Below, piece by piece: positions 18,801-25,530 of a DNA stretch of 64,000 bases. The notes below the pieces were generated by a model, which was given only the letters and a program-made list of their open reading frames with translations, had not been told where the DNA came from and did no database searches. The position numbers and the translations under genes were made by a program. How positions within the stretch are numbered: the stretch's first letter is position 1; every line of letters starts with the position of its first letter. The DNA is from Flavobacterium psychrophilum (GTDB lineage Bacteria > Bacteroidota > Bacteroidia > Flavobacteriales > Flavobacteriaceae), in assembly GCA_945862065.1 (NCBI GenBank), contig CAMAWT010000010.1, positions 1-64,000 on the forward strand, given 5' to 3'.

Positions 18801-20160
18801 TAAAAGCACTGGTTTGCGGGCTTTCTGGTGATTGAATAATACCATTAATATAATCGGTTTGTTGTGTTGTATTAGATATTACGATTTTACTTTGTTCATC
18901 TAAACATTCAAAATGAGTGGGAACCCATGTTTTTTGTTTGTGATCAAAATAAAATGTTTTAATATCTTTCTCAGAATACCCATCGGGAATTAATTGCGTA
19001 TCATATTGCAATTCTATTGTGGTGGTCAAGCCTAATGAAGTGCTGCTTGCAACCCTATATCCTGTCTTACCTTTAGTAACATTTATCATTCCAGATTCTA
19101 GAGGCGCTAAATCTGTTTTTCTAAGTTGTTCAATTGTAACTTGAGTGTTTTTATTTTCAACAGAAAATGCACGTAATGAGAACCCATCAATATCCAAATT
19201 AATTGGAGAAACAGGATCAATTTCTAAGGTTTTAGAAATTAAGCTTGGCTGCTCTATATCATAGCTAGTATCGGCGTTAGAAGAAATATCTATTTTCTTT
19301 TTTTCGTGAAAAATTTTTCCCTGAACATCTTCATAGACAAATTCTATTGTATTTCTTGAAGTTACATCTATAATCCCATCAAATGAGTTCTGTTCAATAT
19401 GCATTGTTGTATTGTTTGCTTTCAACCATTTAATTGAGTGTGCAGACGGAATAAAACCTTGTAATTGTACTTTACCCTGCTTTGTCTTAATAAATTTATC
19501 TTCTGACAAAACCAAATTAGATAAAGTTGCGTCTTCAACTTTAATTTGAACATTCCTTACTTTATAAGAATAACTTGCTTGATTGGGGATTGTAAAGAAA
19601 ATTGTGTTTTTCTGTTGCAACCAATCTGAATTAATTACTTCTCTTTTTTTAGACCAAGAGGAATTCCATTTGACAACATTTCCCCCAGTTACATGATGAT
19701 TATTGATGCTTTTAGCAATTGTTGAAACTCCATCTAGCCCATAAACCTCATATTCAAGTACGTACTGCTTTGCTGATTTAAGTGTTTGTGAATCAATAGA
19801 AATAGTAAAAAAATTATCTTTAGGACTATCAAAACTAATTTGATTAGAATATCCAATAACCCCTGATTTTATATCAGCCGAAAAATAATGTACATTAATT
19901 TTGTTGGATTTAGAATACTCTTTATTTACTATGGAATTCTCATGTTTGTCTGAATCTAAATTACTTTCTGAATCTAATTCAATTTTACTAGGTAATGAAT
20001 AAACTTGATTGATAATATTATTACCATTGTTTAGAGCATAAACCAAAGTTTGAGCTGGCAAAACAATAGTTGAATGCAGCATAGATATTAATACTATCTT
20101 ATGTATGGTTTGCCAAACACGATTGGAAATTCCATATGTTTTGTTTGTAATTGTATTCAT
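9844..20160 (-). CDS. Giant SpvB/VCBS/Rhs polymorphic toxin with cysteine-peptidase-like tip
   Basis: This is a 3438-residue protein. A hydrophobic N-terminus (about 18-40) suggests export. From about 470 to 600 an SpvB/TcaC-type domain shows QRGDANLSYPIKIPAGRNG and GWLGEGWNL. FG-GAP/VCBS calcium-binding motifs (DINGDGWDD, DLNGDRYPD, DLNGDGLTD, DINGDGLPD) recur from about 880 to 1980. YD/Rhs repeats fill about 2050-3130, ending in the Rhs core NPYKFNGKELDEETGLYYYG and NPINLIDPNGK near 3219. The last 219 residues are a separate tip with Cys in HDCNESARLQ (about 3262), His in ATNHYITVVGMG (about 3355) and Asp in YFSYYDN. This looks like a papain/C39-like peptidase triad. The tip and the immunity candidate behind it are the exchangeable part. 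Confidence 0.88.
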   Translation of the reverse strand: MNTITNKTYGISNRVWQTIHKIVLISMLHSTIVLPAQTLVYALNNGNNIINQVYSLPSKIELDSESNLDSDKHENSIVNKEYSKSNKINVHYFSADIKSGVIGYSNQISFDSPKDNFFTISIDSQTLKSAKQYVLEYEVYGLDGVSTIAKSINNHHVTGGNVVKWNSSWSKKREVINSDWLQQKNTIFFTIPNQASYSYKVRNVQIKVEDATLSNLVLSEDKFIKTKQGKVQLQGFIPSAHSIKWLKANNTTMHIEQNSFDGIIDVTSRNTIEFVYEDVQGKIFHEKKKIDISSNADTSYDIEQPSLISKTLEIDPVSPINLDIDGFSLRAFSVENKNTQVTIEQLRKTDLAPLESGMINVTKGKTGYRVASSTSLGLTTTIELQYDTQLIPDGYSEKDIKTFYFDHKQKTWVPTHFECLDEQSKIVISNTTQQTDYINGIIQSPESPQTSAFTPTMMNDIKAADPSSQLTLISPPSASQRGDANLSYPIKIPAGRNGMQPQIGLQYNSESGNGWLGEGWNLSTPAISLDTRWGTPTFDANTESEMYVLNGEQLMFPKLNGKDWMPNRHYETNSGAYSTQDRARITNAQFTYRKQNSFDKIERIGDSPINYYWKVTSTDGTISWYGGKEDIIENAVIKNDQGNIVQWSLYMTEDVYGNNVKYYYSSTLVSNATGDNTNINGGLNYQIDEIVYTGYQGADGNYKIKFESQNVYRNDISINNMLGVKIVEPYLLNKIAVSFDDTLIRFYKLNYSIGKFNKSLLDKVIESNAEGTIENEHKFEYFDDVTDDKGVEVLYEKGKEIAIETSSNPDYLLNVGNLINASKLNSTQKTEFSWDLRPAVGMELFYVSNSPQRNFTVGFPFGESYSENKGKVSFVDINGDGWDDVLMKKNGKLIYFPRIIDEFTNGINFGSDIELSNVDEFSKSKSKTKTMFLESFDLMFGGFYVGRKRFKTNETTSVYLNDSNSDGLIDVVKNGKVYFNTGNNVFETTSANTPNLLITAATYSHENLPDPEPETTDFEYDKYDIVRVWEAPYDGKIKITDSMEFFPTTANSKVLYTIETKLIETNSVPFRIYLKEFTNAITQQMVDITNYSGNNPPLGAPSNELIVKRGQKLFFRVHKNTNIVNDVFKTSPVIQYLIPGVNTDSNSFNTKLYKHSEGFKLDSGTGEVEVNQLGNVTISWPDLPLNNLSDNTKFKITKKQYDESGQFLEENILFEYDYVANSNDILPGQNIQDAITNKRSSNCGYVFEVISDSNINWNSEDWYPFFEFSALENTSTASFLKYAIPSHTIFQEATDLNIRNAGNMNSPYVFKCNTINYSFNSTTNNYFVTPIMPVSAPSNPYAFSSTDNAAFTFVVKKNGILLGKRNIYLQNGVFGTNDSTPIPVNLTSGTDISNVNFEFYLDGVANLKMFYKYTNNVSYAPNCGLSTNSIMNFIPNAANIAIGTANELANTSSGLVKRVLLYPNTNLYNHLGGMHRNWGQFIYNSNFNLNTSIPFDQFSKLIDEHELEFNVNQLSSLYANCQNSTATEAEYENCVNNAINSQLNLPANNEAITFDNVESIVDSIAQNPVVSGVSVNAAFMQMEAKIELSNLARRWNGNFQNQYSEKSFCKAGEIQSGLFATDYLGSDSPEMPELTINSNTGMYAVDKDYRSVALSYSAGYGNFTTSYSGSRYSDLLSDFVDLNGDRYPDIISSNSFWKTTKTGGHKLSNQISLSTVNASKNFNVSATLKGGYPIAGRCDIDSFYSSKANGFFSADNGIASSIGNMGLNLNLAGSNKEFQTLLDLNGDGLTDLYDENSGIRFNYGSYFNSVNEPFSSMVPAETKPTPKEVPSISLSSTDLPVNTLPFSLNLGYSRSNGNSNKVYVDINGDGLPDLLTLNATGGEVKFNLGNKFSSTATNLNYAQVAPYITLFQNSEQTSFSVSGSYSKFKGKCVFYIIIPFVAVIPFIHIKAGVTVSGSANLSISESNKEFKDMDADGHLDFVSKQGNKYLVYYSRVKRTNKLKQVTNPLGGSFNLDYTLQKASYNNPHPKWALTSVQVNDGYDLANDGADTLTTFFKYVNGKYDRRERAFYGYEKVIEQVKKEGVVYKTNTTEFHNQSYFLNGLVKKTTVAKGEGTAPTDVYSTSENTYGLYTTNSDGTINLLDEKPFTFDVGGTEGRKQASVLLKQTTSTLQEYTATGITSKVSFNYDKYGRVIKYNNQGDTALIGDEYTTTIVYHVLNNNLLHVPKNLTVSTNGQTVRYRETQANMTTGEIERISVKLNNSEYAISNFTYDSYGNLVHVNLPANHQDQNMSYSYQYDTYLNKYVTHITDAFGYKSSASYDPLFDNVIQTIDLAGNEMNYSYDSMGRVIQVTAPNEQPNGYTIKMGYFTQHAQLQESEFQDCIQSAQFMPVAFTQHFDSQHPENPIETITFMDGLARAVQVKKDIELNLGSPESPQYQEYMSVSGATTIDELGRAIKQYHPTKEVKDCSVNMQINQLNDPDANYFTETQYDEINRAVKSIDPAGVESLISFDLATDVFGHVTLHSRSIANQNASTQIISDVFKDIQGKTTATNNVGPDGDIWTKFHYNALGELMKYEDAEDLPTVYEYDLAGRKTAMSNPDRGTMKYLYDPASNLIKLQTSKLAVNHTFIDYFYHYNRLEKIIFPLQNDQPNISNVSYTYGNDGEGNETGRLILQEDATGKQQFKYGSMGELVYNKRVIEAPNLPTRAFETSFVYDSFNRIKTLIYPDGEKLNYTYDLGGNLMRMKGEVQGNGYTYVEQIDYDHFEQRTYIKYGNQTENRYAYTPNLRRLDHLISTASNGQDMLNNTYSYDQVGNVEQLSNSATFNDTNQLGGVYSHNYTYDNLNRLVGAHGDFLGNNANSNTNTANYELAMEYNTTHGILYKKQLHHKNDAVVEDNSYKHHYTYKEGTHQVEKIEGGDVNEHYYYDANGNLEHRTTSTGEMRHLLWDESDRLRVLMDRDQMHHFIYDASGNRTLKASTHYEQVFENGQLVQNQNATLENYTTYASAYLVLDANKQYSKHYYVGSERIATQLGSKSISIFEENSYLKNGTPSKETTTAQRQVADLEFLLKDQKLNKVTFAPYKQAAAKQAEEIDSTKARATTAMVENTRGIYFFHNDHLGTGTFLTDGSGNPYQFFVNLPFGETFFEQHSYTEDYNNPYKFNGKELDEETGLYYYGARYYDPRTSIWLNVDPLVEKFPNLSPYVYCNDNPINLIDPNGKSPNYPYSGYDPPTTKPNFRNITNVENVLRGKKWIDYNNVHDCNESARLQNKESGLSNTTPDGAGYQINMYIDKNRQNQSTNKTPDVNLQKGVDVMIEKLKEGKPVMIGVMYERRYGADGNYGVNSTDNNNVATNHYITVVGMGVEKGGIPYFSYYDNYVSSEYDDRKRIATDLKENRFYLRQDSKGGYYFSDNSTKTFGESHGKQKLNFILTEVRDNH

Positions 20161-20168
20161 GACTAAAT

Positions 20169-21959
20169 TTATTGTACTATTAATTTGAATGATTTTGAGA
20201 ATGATGGAGTTTTAACTGTAATAAAATAAACCCCACTTGTAGATATAAGACCATGCAACTGCCCTTTCTTACTATTTTGTAGAAGTTCAGAAATAATTAA
20301 TTTTCCTGACGAATCAAAAACATTAAGTTCAATGTTTTCACTATTTATCAGTTGGTAGTCTATGGTAAAATTCTGATTTGCTTCAATAGGGTTCTGAATC
20401 AAATTCAAGTAATTAGAGACTAATTCTTGAACTTCTATTGCATTGATAGTAAAGTTTAATTCACAAGAACCATCTATTACTATCAACTTATATAAACCAG
20501 GTTGTGTGATTGTTACTTGTTTTTCAGTACTAATTACAGAATCAAGATATATCCACTTATAACTTAATTTAGTTAACTTCTCTTCTTTAATTGTTGGCAT
20601 TATTATTTTTTCATTCCCCTTTACAAAGTATACCTCTCGAGGGATAGTTACAAATGTTTCAATAGATTGATTTTTTGAAGAGTAAACTGCTTTTCGATTA
20701 TTTTTATCAGTTACTTCAACCTTTATGTTGTTTGATGCACTAATTTGTTGATTGAACTGAGAAGATTTCTGTAGATTAAAAGATTTCTTATTGTCTAATT
20801 TCTCATCTATAATTACTACCTGATACGGTGGGGATCCTCCTAAAATTGAAAACTTTGCAAGTAGGCTATTTGACTTACAGTCTAACGTTTTTCGCTCTAA
20901 AATTGAAAGTGCTTCTGTCGTGGCAAAAGTGAAATAACCCGAGTCATTAAATACGAGTCCATCAAAATATATGTAGGATGAATCTTGACTAGTTATTGGG
21001 TATACAGTACAACTCGAAATTTGATCAAAATTTTCAATTGAAGGTGCTACAATTAAATTAATATTATTTGTATCAATTCCTAAAACTGATTTTTTAAATT
21101 GGATTTTAAAAGTTGAAATACCCAAAGAATCAGCAGTTTGACTCTTAATATAATGCCATTTACGATTAAAAAGTAATTCTTGGTTGAAGGATAAGGAATT
21201 ATTATTATCTCCAACGAGAAGCATTTCATCAACAGCATTATTTAGAGTATCATAAGCAATGAAAAAGTGGTCGTTTTCAGAATTTTTCGATCGTAGTTGG
21301 GTGTGGAAAATATTTTTCATTACACCTGTTACTCTATTTGAGTAGTCAGAATTTGAGACCGCTTTCCATATTGTATCATTTTTTACCGAGATATAGTCTT
21401 TATCTGGTTTCAATGAAATTCCATATTTAACTGACAAATACGTTTCTATTTTCCTTGTAGCAACCGGACTCAAAATTTTAGGAAAATAAATCAATTCCAA
21501 AAATTGACAATTATCGTTAGTTTGACCTAATAAGTCAATAAACAACTTATTTCTTGACTTAGCACTTAATTTACTATTGCTCTGAAAATAGGTAATGATT
21601 TGGCCATGAGGTGAGTTTAACAAGTTGCAAACCAACTCATTTTGCTGATTAAGAATTTTGTTGTTCCTTATAAATATTTTTTCGGGACCAAAATCTAATC
21701 TTACAAAATTTGTAGAATCAATTGGATTTGACTTTAAGACAACAAATAACGTTGACTTTCCAGCTAATTTGTTTTTCAACTCATGCAATTCATTGTTTTT
21801 AAAAACAGCATTACCATTAAAAAATATTGAGTCTGTAGGGTTTCCTTTAATCCATATACTAGGATTCTCATTGAACAAACTCCCTTGTGCACAACTAAAT
21901 TGTAATCCTAAAACGATAGTATATATGGATACGACAAATTTGAAATAAATTTTTTTCAT
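20169..21959 (-). CDS. T9SS type A sorting-domain surface protein
   Basis: This 596-residue protein has a signal peptide ending near FSCAQG. A region at about 35-330 contains KIETYLSVKYGISLKPDKDY and DTIWKAVSNSDYSNRVTGV, a pattern of Bacteroidota secreted proteins annotated as DUF8202-like. The C-terminal 80 residues (NLIQNPIEANQNFTIDY to GVYFITVKTPSFSKSFKLIVQ) form a Por secretion-system tail. Such tails direct proteins through the type IX system to the cell surface. The stop lies 8 bp before the start of the giant Rhs gene, so they form an operon. I infer that it may act as the surface or export partner of the Rhs protein, which has no visible T9SS tail. A TTGCGTAA dyad lies 84 bp upstream. 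Confidence 0.85.
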   Translation of the reverse strand: MKKIYFKFVVSIYTIVLGLQFSCAQGSLFNENPSIWIKGNPTDSIFFNGNAVFKNNELHELKNKLAGKSTLFVVLKSNPIDSTNFVRLDFGPEKIFIRNNKILNQQNELVCNLLNSPHGQIITYFQSNSKLSAKSRNKLFIDLLGQTNDNCQFLELIYFPKILSPVATRKIETYLSVKYGISLKPDKDYISVKNDTIWKAVSNSDYSNRVTGVMKNIFHTQLRSKNSENDHFFIAYDTLNNAVDEMLLVGDNNNSLSFNQELLFNRKWHYIKSQTADSLGISTFKIQFKKSVLGIDTNNINLIVAPSIENFDQISSCTVYPITSQDSSYIYFDGLVFNDSGYFTFATTEALSILERKTLDCKSNSLLAKFSILGGSPPYQVVIIDEKLDNKKSFNLQKSSQFNQQISASNNIKVEVTDKNNRKAVYSSKNQSIETFVTIPREVYFVKGNEKIIMPTIKEEKLTKLSYKWIYLDSVISTEKQVTITQPGLYKLIVIDGSCELNFTINAIEVQELVSNYLNLIQNPIEANQNFTIDYQLINSENIELNVFDSSGKLIISELLQNSKKGQLHGLISTSGVYFITVKTPSFSKSFKLIVQ

Positions 21960-22042
21960 AAATAGCGATTAATATGTAGGCGATTTCTTCTTAAAATGCC
22001 CTAAAAAAGTTTCGCAATTTTGAAATTAAAAAATGAAGATCA

Positions 22043-22060
22043 TTGCGTAATTTTACGCAA
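22043..22060. promoter_or_regulatory. Perfect TTGCGTAA-N2-TTACGCAA dyad upstream of the T9SS-Rhs operon
   Basis: The 18-mer TTGCGTAATTTTACGCAA is the reverse complement of the dyad at 23128-23145. It lies 84 bp upstream of the T9SS gene start. Unlike the other copies there is no good -7 box at 21 bp on either side; the best candidate on the minus strand is TAATTTCA at 14 bp. Regulation of the operon is likely but the promoter geometry is not established. Confidence 0.5.
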
Positions 22061-22171
22061 TATTTAATTTATTACTAATGTTGAAGATTTAATAACTTAA
22101 ATGCAACACTTAATTAATCATTAGTAACTCCAGATACAAGAAGTAATCGAGATATAGATAAAAAAATAATG

Positions 22172-23086
22172 TTACAAGAATGCTATGAATTTCTCTAATT
22201 CTTTTTTATCTATTGCACCCATGGCTAGCTGACCTGCAGTCTGCATTGCAGCAATATTTTTTTTAGAAAAATTAATATAAGAGTTGTTATAAAGTGGATT
22301 TATGATATTAAAATTTTTTGTAGGTACATCTATCCTAAAATAATTAATCATTTGATCAGGTAGAAAATTGTCCTCAACAAATTGAGTAGCACAATCTTTT
22401 ACTATCCTATCAATTGAATTAGCTTTGGAATGTTTAGTACTACTACCTGCTCCTATCGACAAAATATTTACCACATCATATGATGAAAGAACTTTTTTAA
22501 ACTTTGAATCTCCAAGACAGAATTTTGGATTTGCAGAAATATGTTCTCCACTACAATAAAGAGTTTCGTTTAACTTAGTTGGATAAAGAAAAGGATACGT
22601 TGACATTGATGCTTTTACTATTTCCTGGATTGTGTCATCATGAAAAAAAGTGTTGATAATCTCTATTTCTCCTATGGATAAGTTAAACAATGGTACAAAG
22701 TTTTTTTTGGAATTTATATCTTCATCTTTTGAAAAAAATAATTGATGTATACATTTATTCAATCTATGTTGACTACATAATGTATTTGTGAGTCGCATGT
22801 AAGAGCTAAATTTTCTGTTGTAAATTTTGGCCGCTAACTTTTCATATTGCCCAGACACTTCATGAGCCGATTTATACATTCCATTAACGTCAGAGATTTG
22901 ATAAAGACTACTTAACAATGTACTAGATCCAACAGAAATAAAGGTGTCAAATATACTCGCAATTTTCACTTGTGGGTCATTATGCATTATTTGTATAGCC
23001 TCTTCAATTCGGTTTAACACATAAGCAGAAATTAAATTCCTCACTCCTCCTGAATCAATCGATAAAATATTTATATTTGTTTTCAT
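22172..23086 (-). CDS. Patatin-like protein with degenerate catalytic motifs
   Basis: This is a 304-residue protein from the ATG at 23086. The fold signature of patatin phospholipases is visible: an oxyanion-like ILSIDSGGVRNL (normally DGGGxRG), a nucleophile elbow-like FDTFISVGSSTLLSS (normally GxSxG) and a late YCSGEHISANP (normally DG[GA]xxxNNP). The Gly after the nucleophile is Leu, and the catalytic Asp position appears to be Ser. It may therefore be an inactive or altered lipase-fold protein, perhaps a regulator or binding protein. The start lies 13 bp from a perfect TAGATTTG -7 box that is 21 bp from the dyad at 23128, divergent from the two-component operon. Confidence 0.7.
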   Translation of the reverse strand: MKTNINILSIDSGGVRNLISAYVLNRIEEAIQIMHNDPQVKIASIFDTFISVGSSTLLSSLYQISDVNGMYKSAHEVSGQYEKLAAKIYNRKFSSYMRLTNTLCSQHRLNKCIHQLFFSKDEDINSKKNFVPLFNLSIGEIEIINTFFHDDTIQEIVKASMSTYPFLYPTKLNETLYCSGEHISANPKFCLGDSKFKKVLSSYDVVNILSIGAGSSTKHSKANSIDRIVKDCATQFVEDNFLPDQMINYFRIDVPTKNFNIINPLYNNSYINFSKKNIAAMQTAGQLAMGAIDKKELEKFIAFL

Positions 23087-23098
23087 ACCAATAGTTAG

Positions 23099-23174
23099 CA
23101 AATCTATTGAGTAAAAAAAAACATGTGTTGCGTAAAATTACGCAATACACTTATAGGTTATTCGAGTATATTTA
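23099..23174. promoter_or_regulatory. Symmetric divergent promoter with central TTGCGTAA dyad
   Basis: The perfect dyad TTGCGTAAAATTACGCAA is at 23128-23145. On the plus strand 21 bp lead to TATATTTA (23167-23174). On the minus strand 21 bp lead to TAGATTTG (23106-23099). Genes follow on both sides (23201 plus, 23086 minus). The dyad occupies the usual -33 position of both promoters, as expected for an activator site. The 7-2-7 arrangement of TGCGTAA half sites is the geometry used by NarL-family regulators, and such a regulator is encoded at 24874. Confidence 0.7.
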
Positions 23175-23200
23175 CGCATTTAATTTTTAATTTTTTTTAT

Positions 23201-23506
23201 ATGGAAATCAACAAAAACTCGGGTGAACAAATTACGCTAGTTCAAGCTCAACAGATGGTAAACGAATTTAGACAACGTTTTCCTGAAGCAATAAAAGGTT
23301 ATTTTGCAGGGTCTAATCATTTTGACAAAATTTTACAGCAAGAAGATTGTGTTGGCTTAAGAATTTATAATGGTTATGATAAAGATACCGACAGTACTAA
23401 TTTAGTTATTGTGGGTGTAAATAGTAATAATGAAGACATGACAAAAGAGTATATTTTAGACAAAGCAATACCTTGCCCTCCTTATTGCGGAATATCTGAA
23501 CTTTAA
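23201..23506 (+). CDS. Small hypothetical protein, first gene of the two-component operon
   Basis: This is a 101-residue protein from the ATG at 23201; the open frame extends further upstream through the promoter, which rules out earlier starts. It contains QITLVQAQQMVNEFRQRFPE, GSNHFDKILQQEDCVGLRIY and the C-terminal CPPYCGISEL. There is no signal peptide. The two C-terminal cysteines and the isolated Cys at about 50 could be redox or metal related. I do not recognise a named domain. It is separated from the next gene by 4 bp, and the position at the head of a sensor operon suggests a role in signalling or as a target of the same pathway. Confidence 0.75.
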   Translation: MEINKNSGEQITLVQAQQMVNEFRQRFPEAIKGYFAGSNHFDKILQQEDCVGLRIYNGYDKDTDSTNLVIVGVNSNNEDMTKEYILDKAIPCPPYCGISEL

Positions 23507-23510
23507 AAAC

Positions 23511-24137
23511 ATGATTTATTACCTTTTCCTATTAATTTCATTATTTTCTATATTATTAATGTGCTTTTTTATTAAAAGCCAAAAGTTATTGGAAATTAAA
23601 TATCTTATTTTTTTAATTGGAATAGGTGCAATTTACGAGTTAGTGTTCTCATTTTATTTTAAATTTAGTTCAGAAATTTGGTTTAAAATTTATTCCTATC
23701 TGGAATTTATTACACTTCTTATTTTCTTTAGAAAACTGATTGGAATCAAACAATCAGTTTTCTTATATATCACCGTATTTTACACAATAATCTTCGCAAT
23801 TTTTGCTACATTATTTTTCGAGAAAATCAACGTTAATCTTTTTGAATTATTTATTCCAATATCAAATTGTTTACTGGTTTTTAGTTTTTCCACCAAGTGG
23901 ACTTTGCTACAATTTGAAAAACTTGAAGCTAGCAGTTTATTTCAATCCCCTATTTTTTACATCCTATCCGGAATGATACTTTATTACACTGGAACCTTTT
24001 TTATCTTTGGATTAGAGAGTATGTTTAGAAATACGAAAAGTTCGGTTTTACTTTACTTTTGGTACGTAAATCTCATATTAATATTTATTTACAGATTATC
24101 GTTTTATATTGCAATATGGAAAGCCAAGAAACTTTAA
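23511..24137 (+). CDS. Multi-pass integral membrane protein
   Basis: This is a 208-residue, very hydrophobic protein with about seven membrane segments (starting MIYYLFLLISLFSILLMCFF) and short polar loops. It matches no transporter family I recognise. It lies between the small protein gene and the histidine kinase, which begins inside its last 22 bases. Tight coupling suggests that it senses or relays the membrane signal for the kinase, which itself has only one membrane segment. The ligand is unknown. Confidence 0.75.
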   Translation: MIYYLFLLISLFSILLMCFFIKSQKLLEIKYLIFLIGIGAIYELVFSFYFKFSSEIWFKIYSYLEFITLLIFFRKLIGIKQSVFLYITVFYTIIFAIFATLFFEKINVNLFELFIPISNCLLVFSFSTKWTLLQFEKLEASSLFQSPIFYILSGMILYYTGTFFIFGLESMFRNTKSSVLLYFWYVNLILIFIYRLSFYIAIWKAKKL

Positions 24138-24877
24138 ACAAAGTTATTATTATATCGAGCATCGTAGTTTTTCTCTTTGGATTTGTTCAAATAGGCGTAG
24201 CCATTTTCTATCATAAATACTACATAAACTCGAAGCGGTTAGATGCAGAGAAAAGCTTTAGAGAAAAACTTGATTTAGAAAGAAATGAAAGAGCTAGAAT
24301 TGCACATGACTTGCATGATGGATTACAAAATGATTTTGTTGCAATCAAAAACTACGTAAATCTTTTATCCTTTGATGAACATATTGAAGAGCGTAAAAAA
24401 TATCTACAAAATTTAGAGAAATCGATCGACTTAGCAAGTAAAAACATTCAAGATATTAGCTATTCATTAATGCCCTCAAAATTAAAGTCCATCGGCTTGA
24501 TTCCCGTTATAAATGATCGATTTGCAACTCTTTCAAAAGGCAGTCAAACTTACTTTGAGTTGGAATATGAAGATGAAGAATTAAATATTAATGAAAATAC
24601 AAATTATCAAATCTATAGAATCATACAAGAAATAACAAATAACCTTATCAAACACAACAGAGCTAGCCTTTGTAAACTTTCAATATTTGAAACTAAAAAC
24701 AAATTGAAACTGATTTTTAAGGATGATGGCGAGTTCTTTGATTACAAATTAGCATTAAATAATTCGGGGGGTATTGGGTTATTAGGAATCAATGAACGCT
24801 TGAAATCTATGAATGCAAAACTCAAGCAAAAAAAAGATGAAACTGAAAATGTCATTATAATCACTGTTGTATTATGA
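24116..24877 (+). CDS. NarL-type sensor histidine kinase
   Basis: This is a 253-residue protein from the ATG at 24116, overlapping the previous gene by 22 bases. One membrane segment lies at about 10-32. The HisKA_3 box ERARIAHDLHDGLQN places the phospho-acceptor at His64. The ATPase part shows the N box IQEITNNLIKHN and glycine box GGIGLLGINERL. It has no periplasmic sensory domain, so the signal probably comes from the membrane protein encoded just upstream. It autophosphorylates and passes phosphate to the response regulator, whose gene overlaps it by 4 bases. Confidence 0.92.
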   Translation: MESQETLNKVIIISSIVVFLFGFVQIGVAIFYHKYYINSKRLDAEKSFREKLDLERNERARIAHDLHDGLQNDFVAIKNYVNLLSFDEHIEERKKYLQNLEKSIDLASKNIQDISYSLMPSKLKSIGLIPVINDRFATLSKGSQTYFELEYEDEELNINENTNYQIYRIIQEITNNLIKHNRASLCKLSIFETKNKLKLIFKDDGEFFDYKLALNNSGGIGLLGINERLKSMNAKLKQKKDETENVIIITVVL

Positions 24878-25530
24878 TAAAAATTGCAATCGTTGAGGAC
24901 CACCACTTAGTCAGACATGGATTTATTGAAACATTAAAAAAAATCCAAGATATTCATGTTGTCTTTGATACAGATGATGGAAATGAACTATTCGAATACG
25001 TAAAGTCATTTAAGATAGATTTACTTATTTTAGATTTACAAATGAATAAAATGGGTGGTCTTGAAATTTGTAATTACATAAAAAAGAACTATCCTCAAAT
25101 CAAAATATTAGTGCTTACTCAACTTGCAAATGAATTATCCATATCAAGTCTTATAAAAGCTGGAGCACATGGATATTGTAGCAAGTTAATAAACCCAAAT
25201 GAAATTGAAACTGCTATTAAGTCAATCATGAGTGAGCGAATGTATTTTGATTCAAACACAAAAGCAATTCTACCTGAATTATCTGAATATAAAACTTCCC
25301 TTAAATTAAATGCTTTAAATCATTACAATCTTAGTGATAGAGAAATAGAAATAATACGATTGATATCCCAACAAAAAGATAATGAAACTATAGGAAGAAA
25401 ATTAAACATCAGTACCCGAACTGTAGAAAATCATAGACGAAGAATAATCCAAAAAACAAATCAAAAAAACATTACTGATGTAGTTACATTGACATTAAAA
25501 AATCAGATCATTAAGATAGAAGAACTATAA
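24874..25530 (+). CDS. LuxR/NarL-family response regulator
   Basis: This 218-residue protein has a receiver domain (about 1-125) with acidic residues E8 and D9, phospho-acceptor Asp54 (LLILDLQM), a Thr in VLTQ and Lys in YCSKLI. The C-terminal LuxR-type HTH (about 150-210) has LSDREIEIIRLISQ and ISTRTVENHRRRI. It starts within the kinase stop codon (ATGA). The dyad in its own operon promoter and the copies in front of neighbouring genes have the 2-bp-spaced inverted heptamers expected for this family, so it is the best candidate to bind them and activate transcription. That link is inferred from geometry and position. Confidence 0.92.
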   Translation: MIKIAIVEDHHLVRHGFIETLKKIQDIHVVFDTDDGNELFEYVKSFKIDLLILDLQMNKMGGLEICNYIKKNYPQIKILVLTQLANELSISSLIKAGAHGYCSKLINPNEIETAIKSIMSERMYFDSNTKAILPELSEYKTSLKLNALNHYNLSDREIEIIRLISQQKDNETIGRKLNISTRTVENHRRRIIQKTNQKNITDVVTLTLKNQIIKIEEL

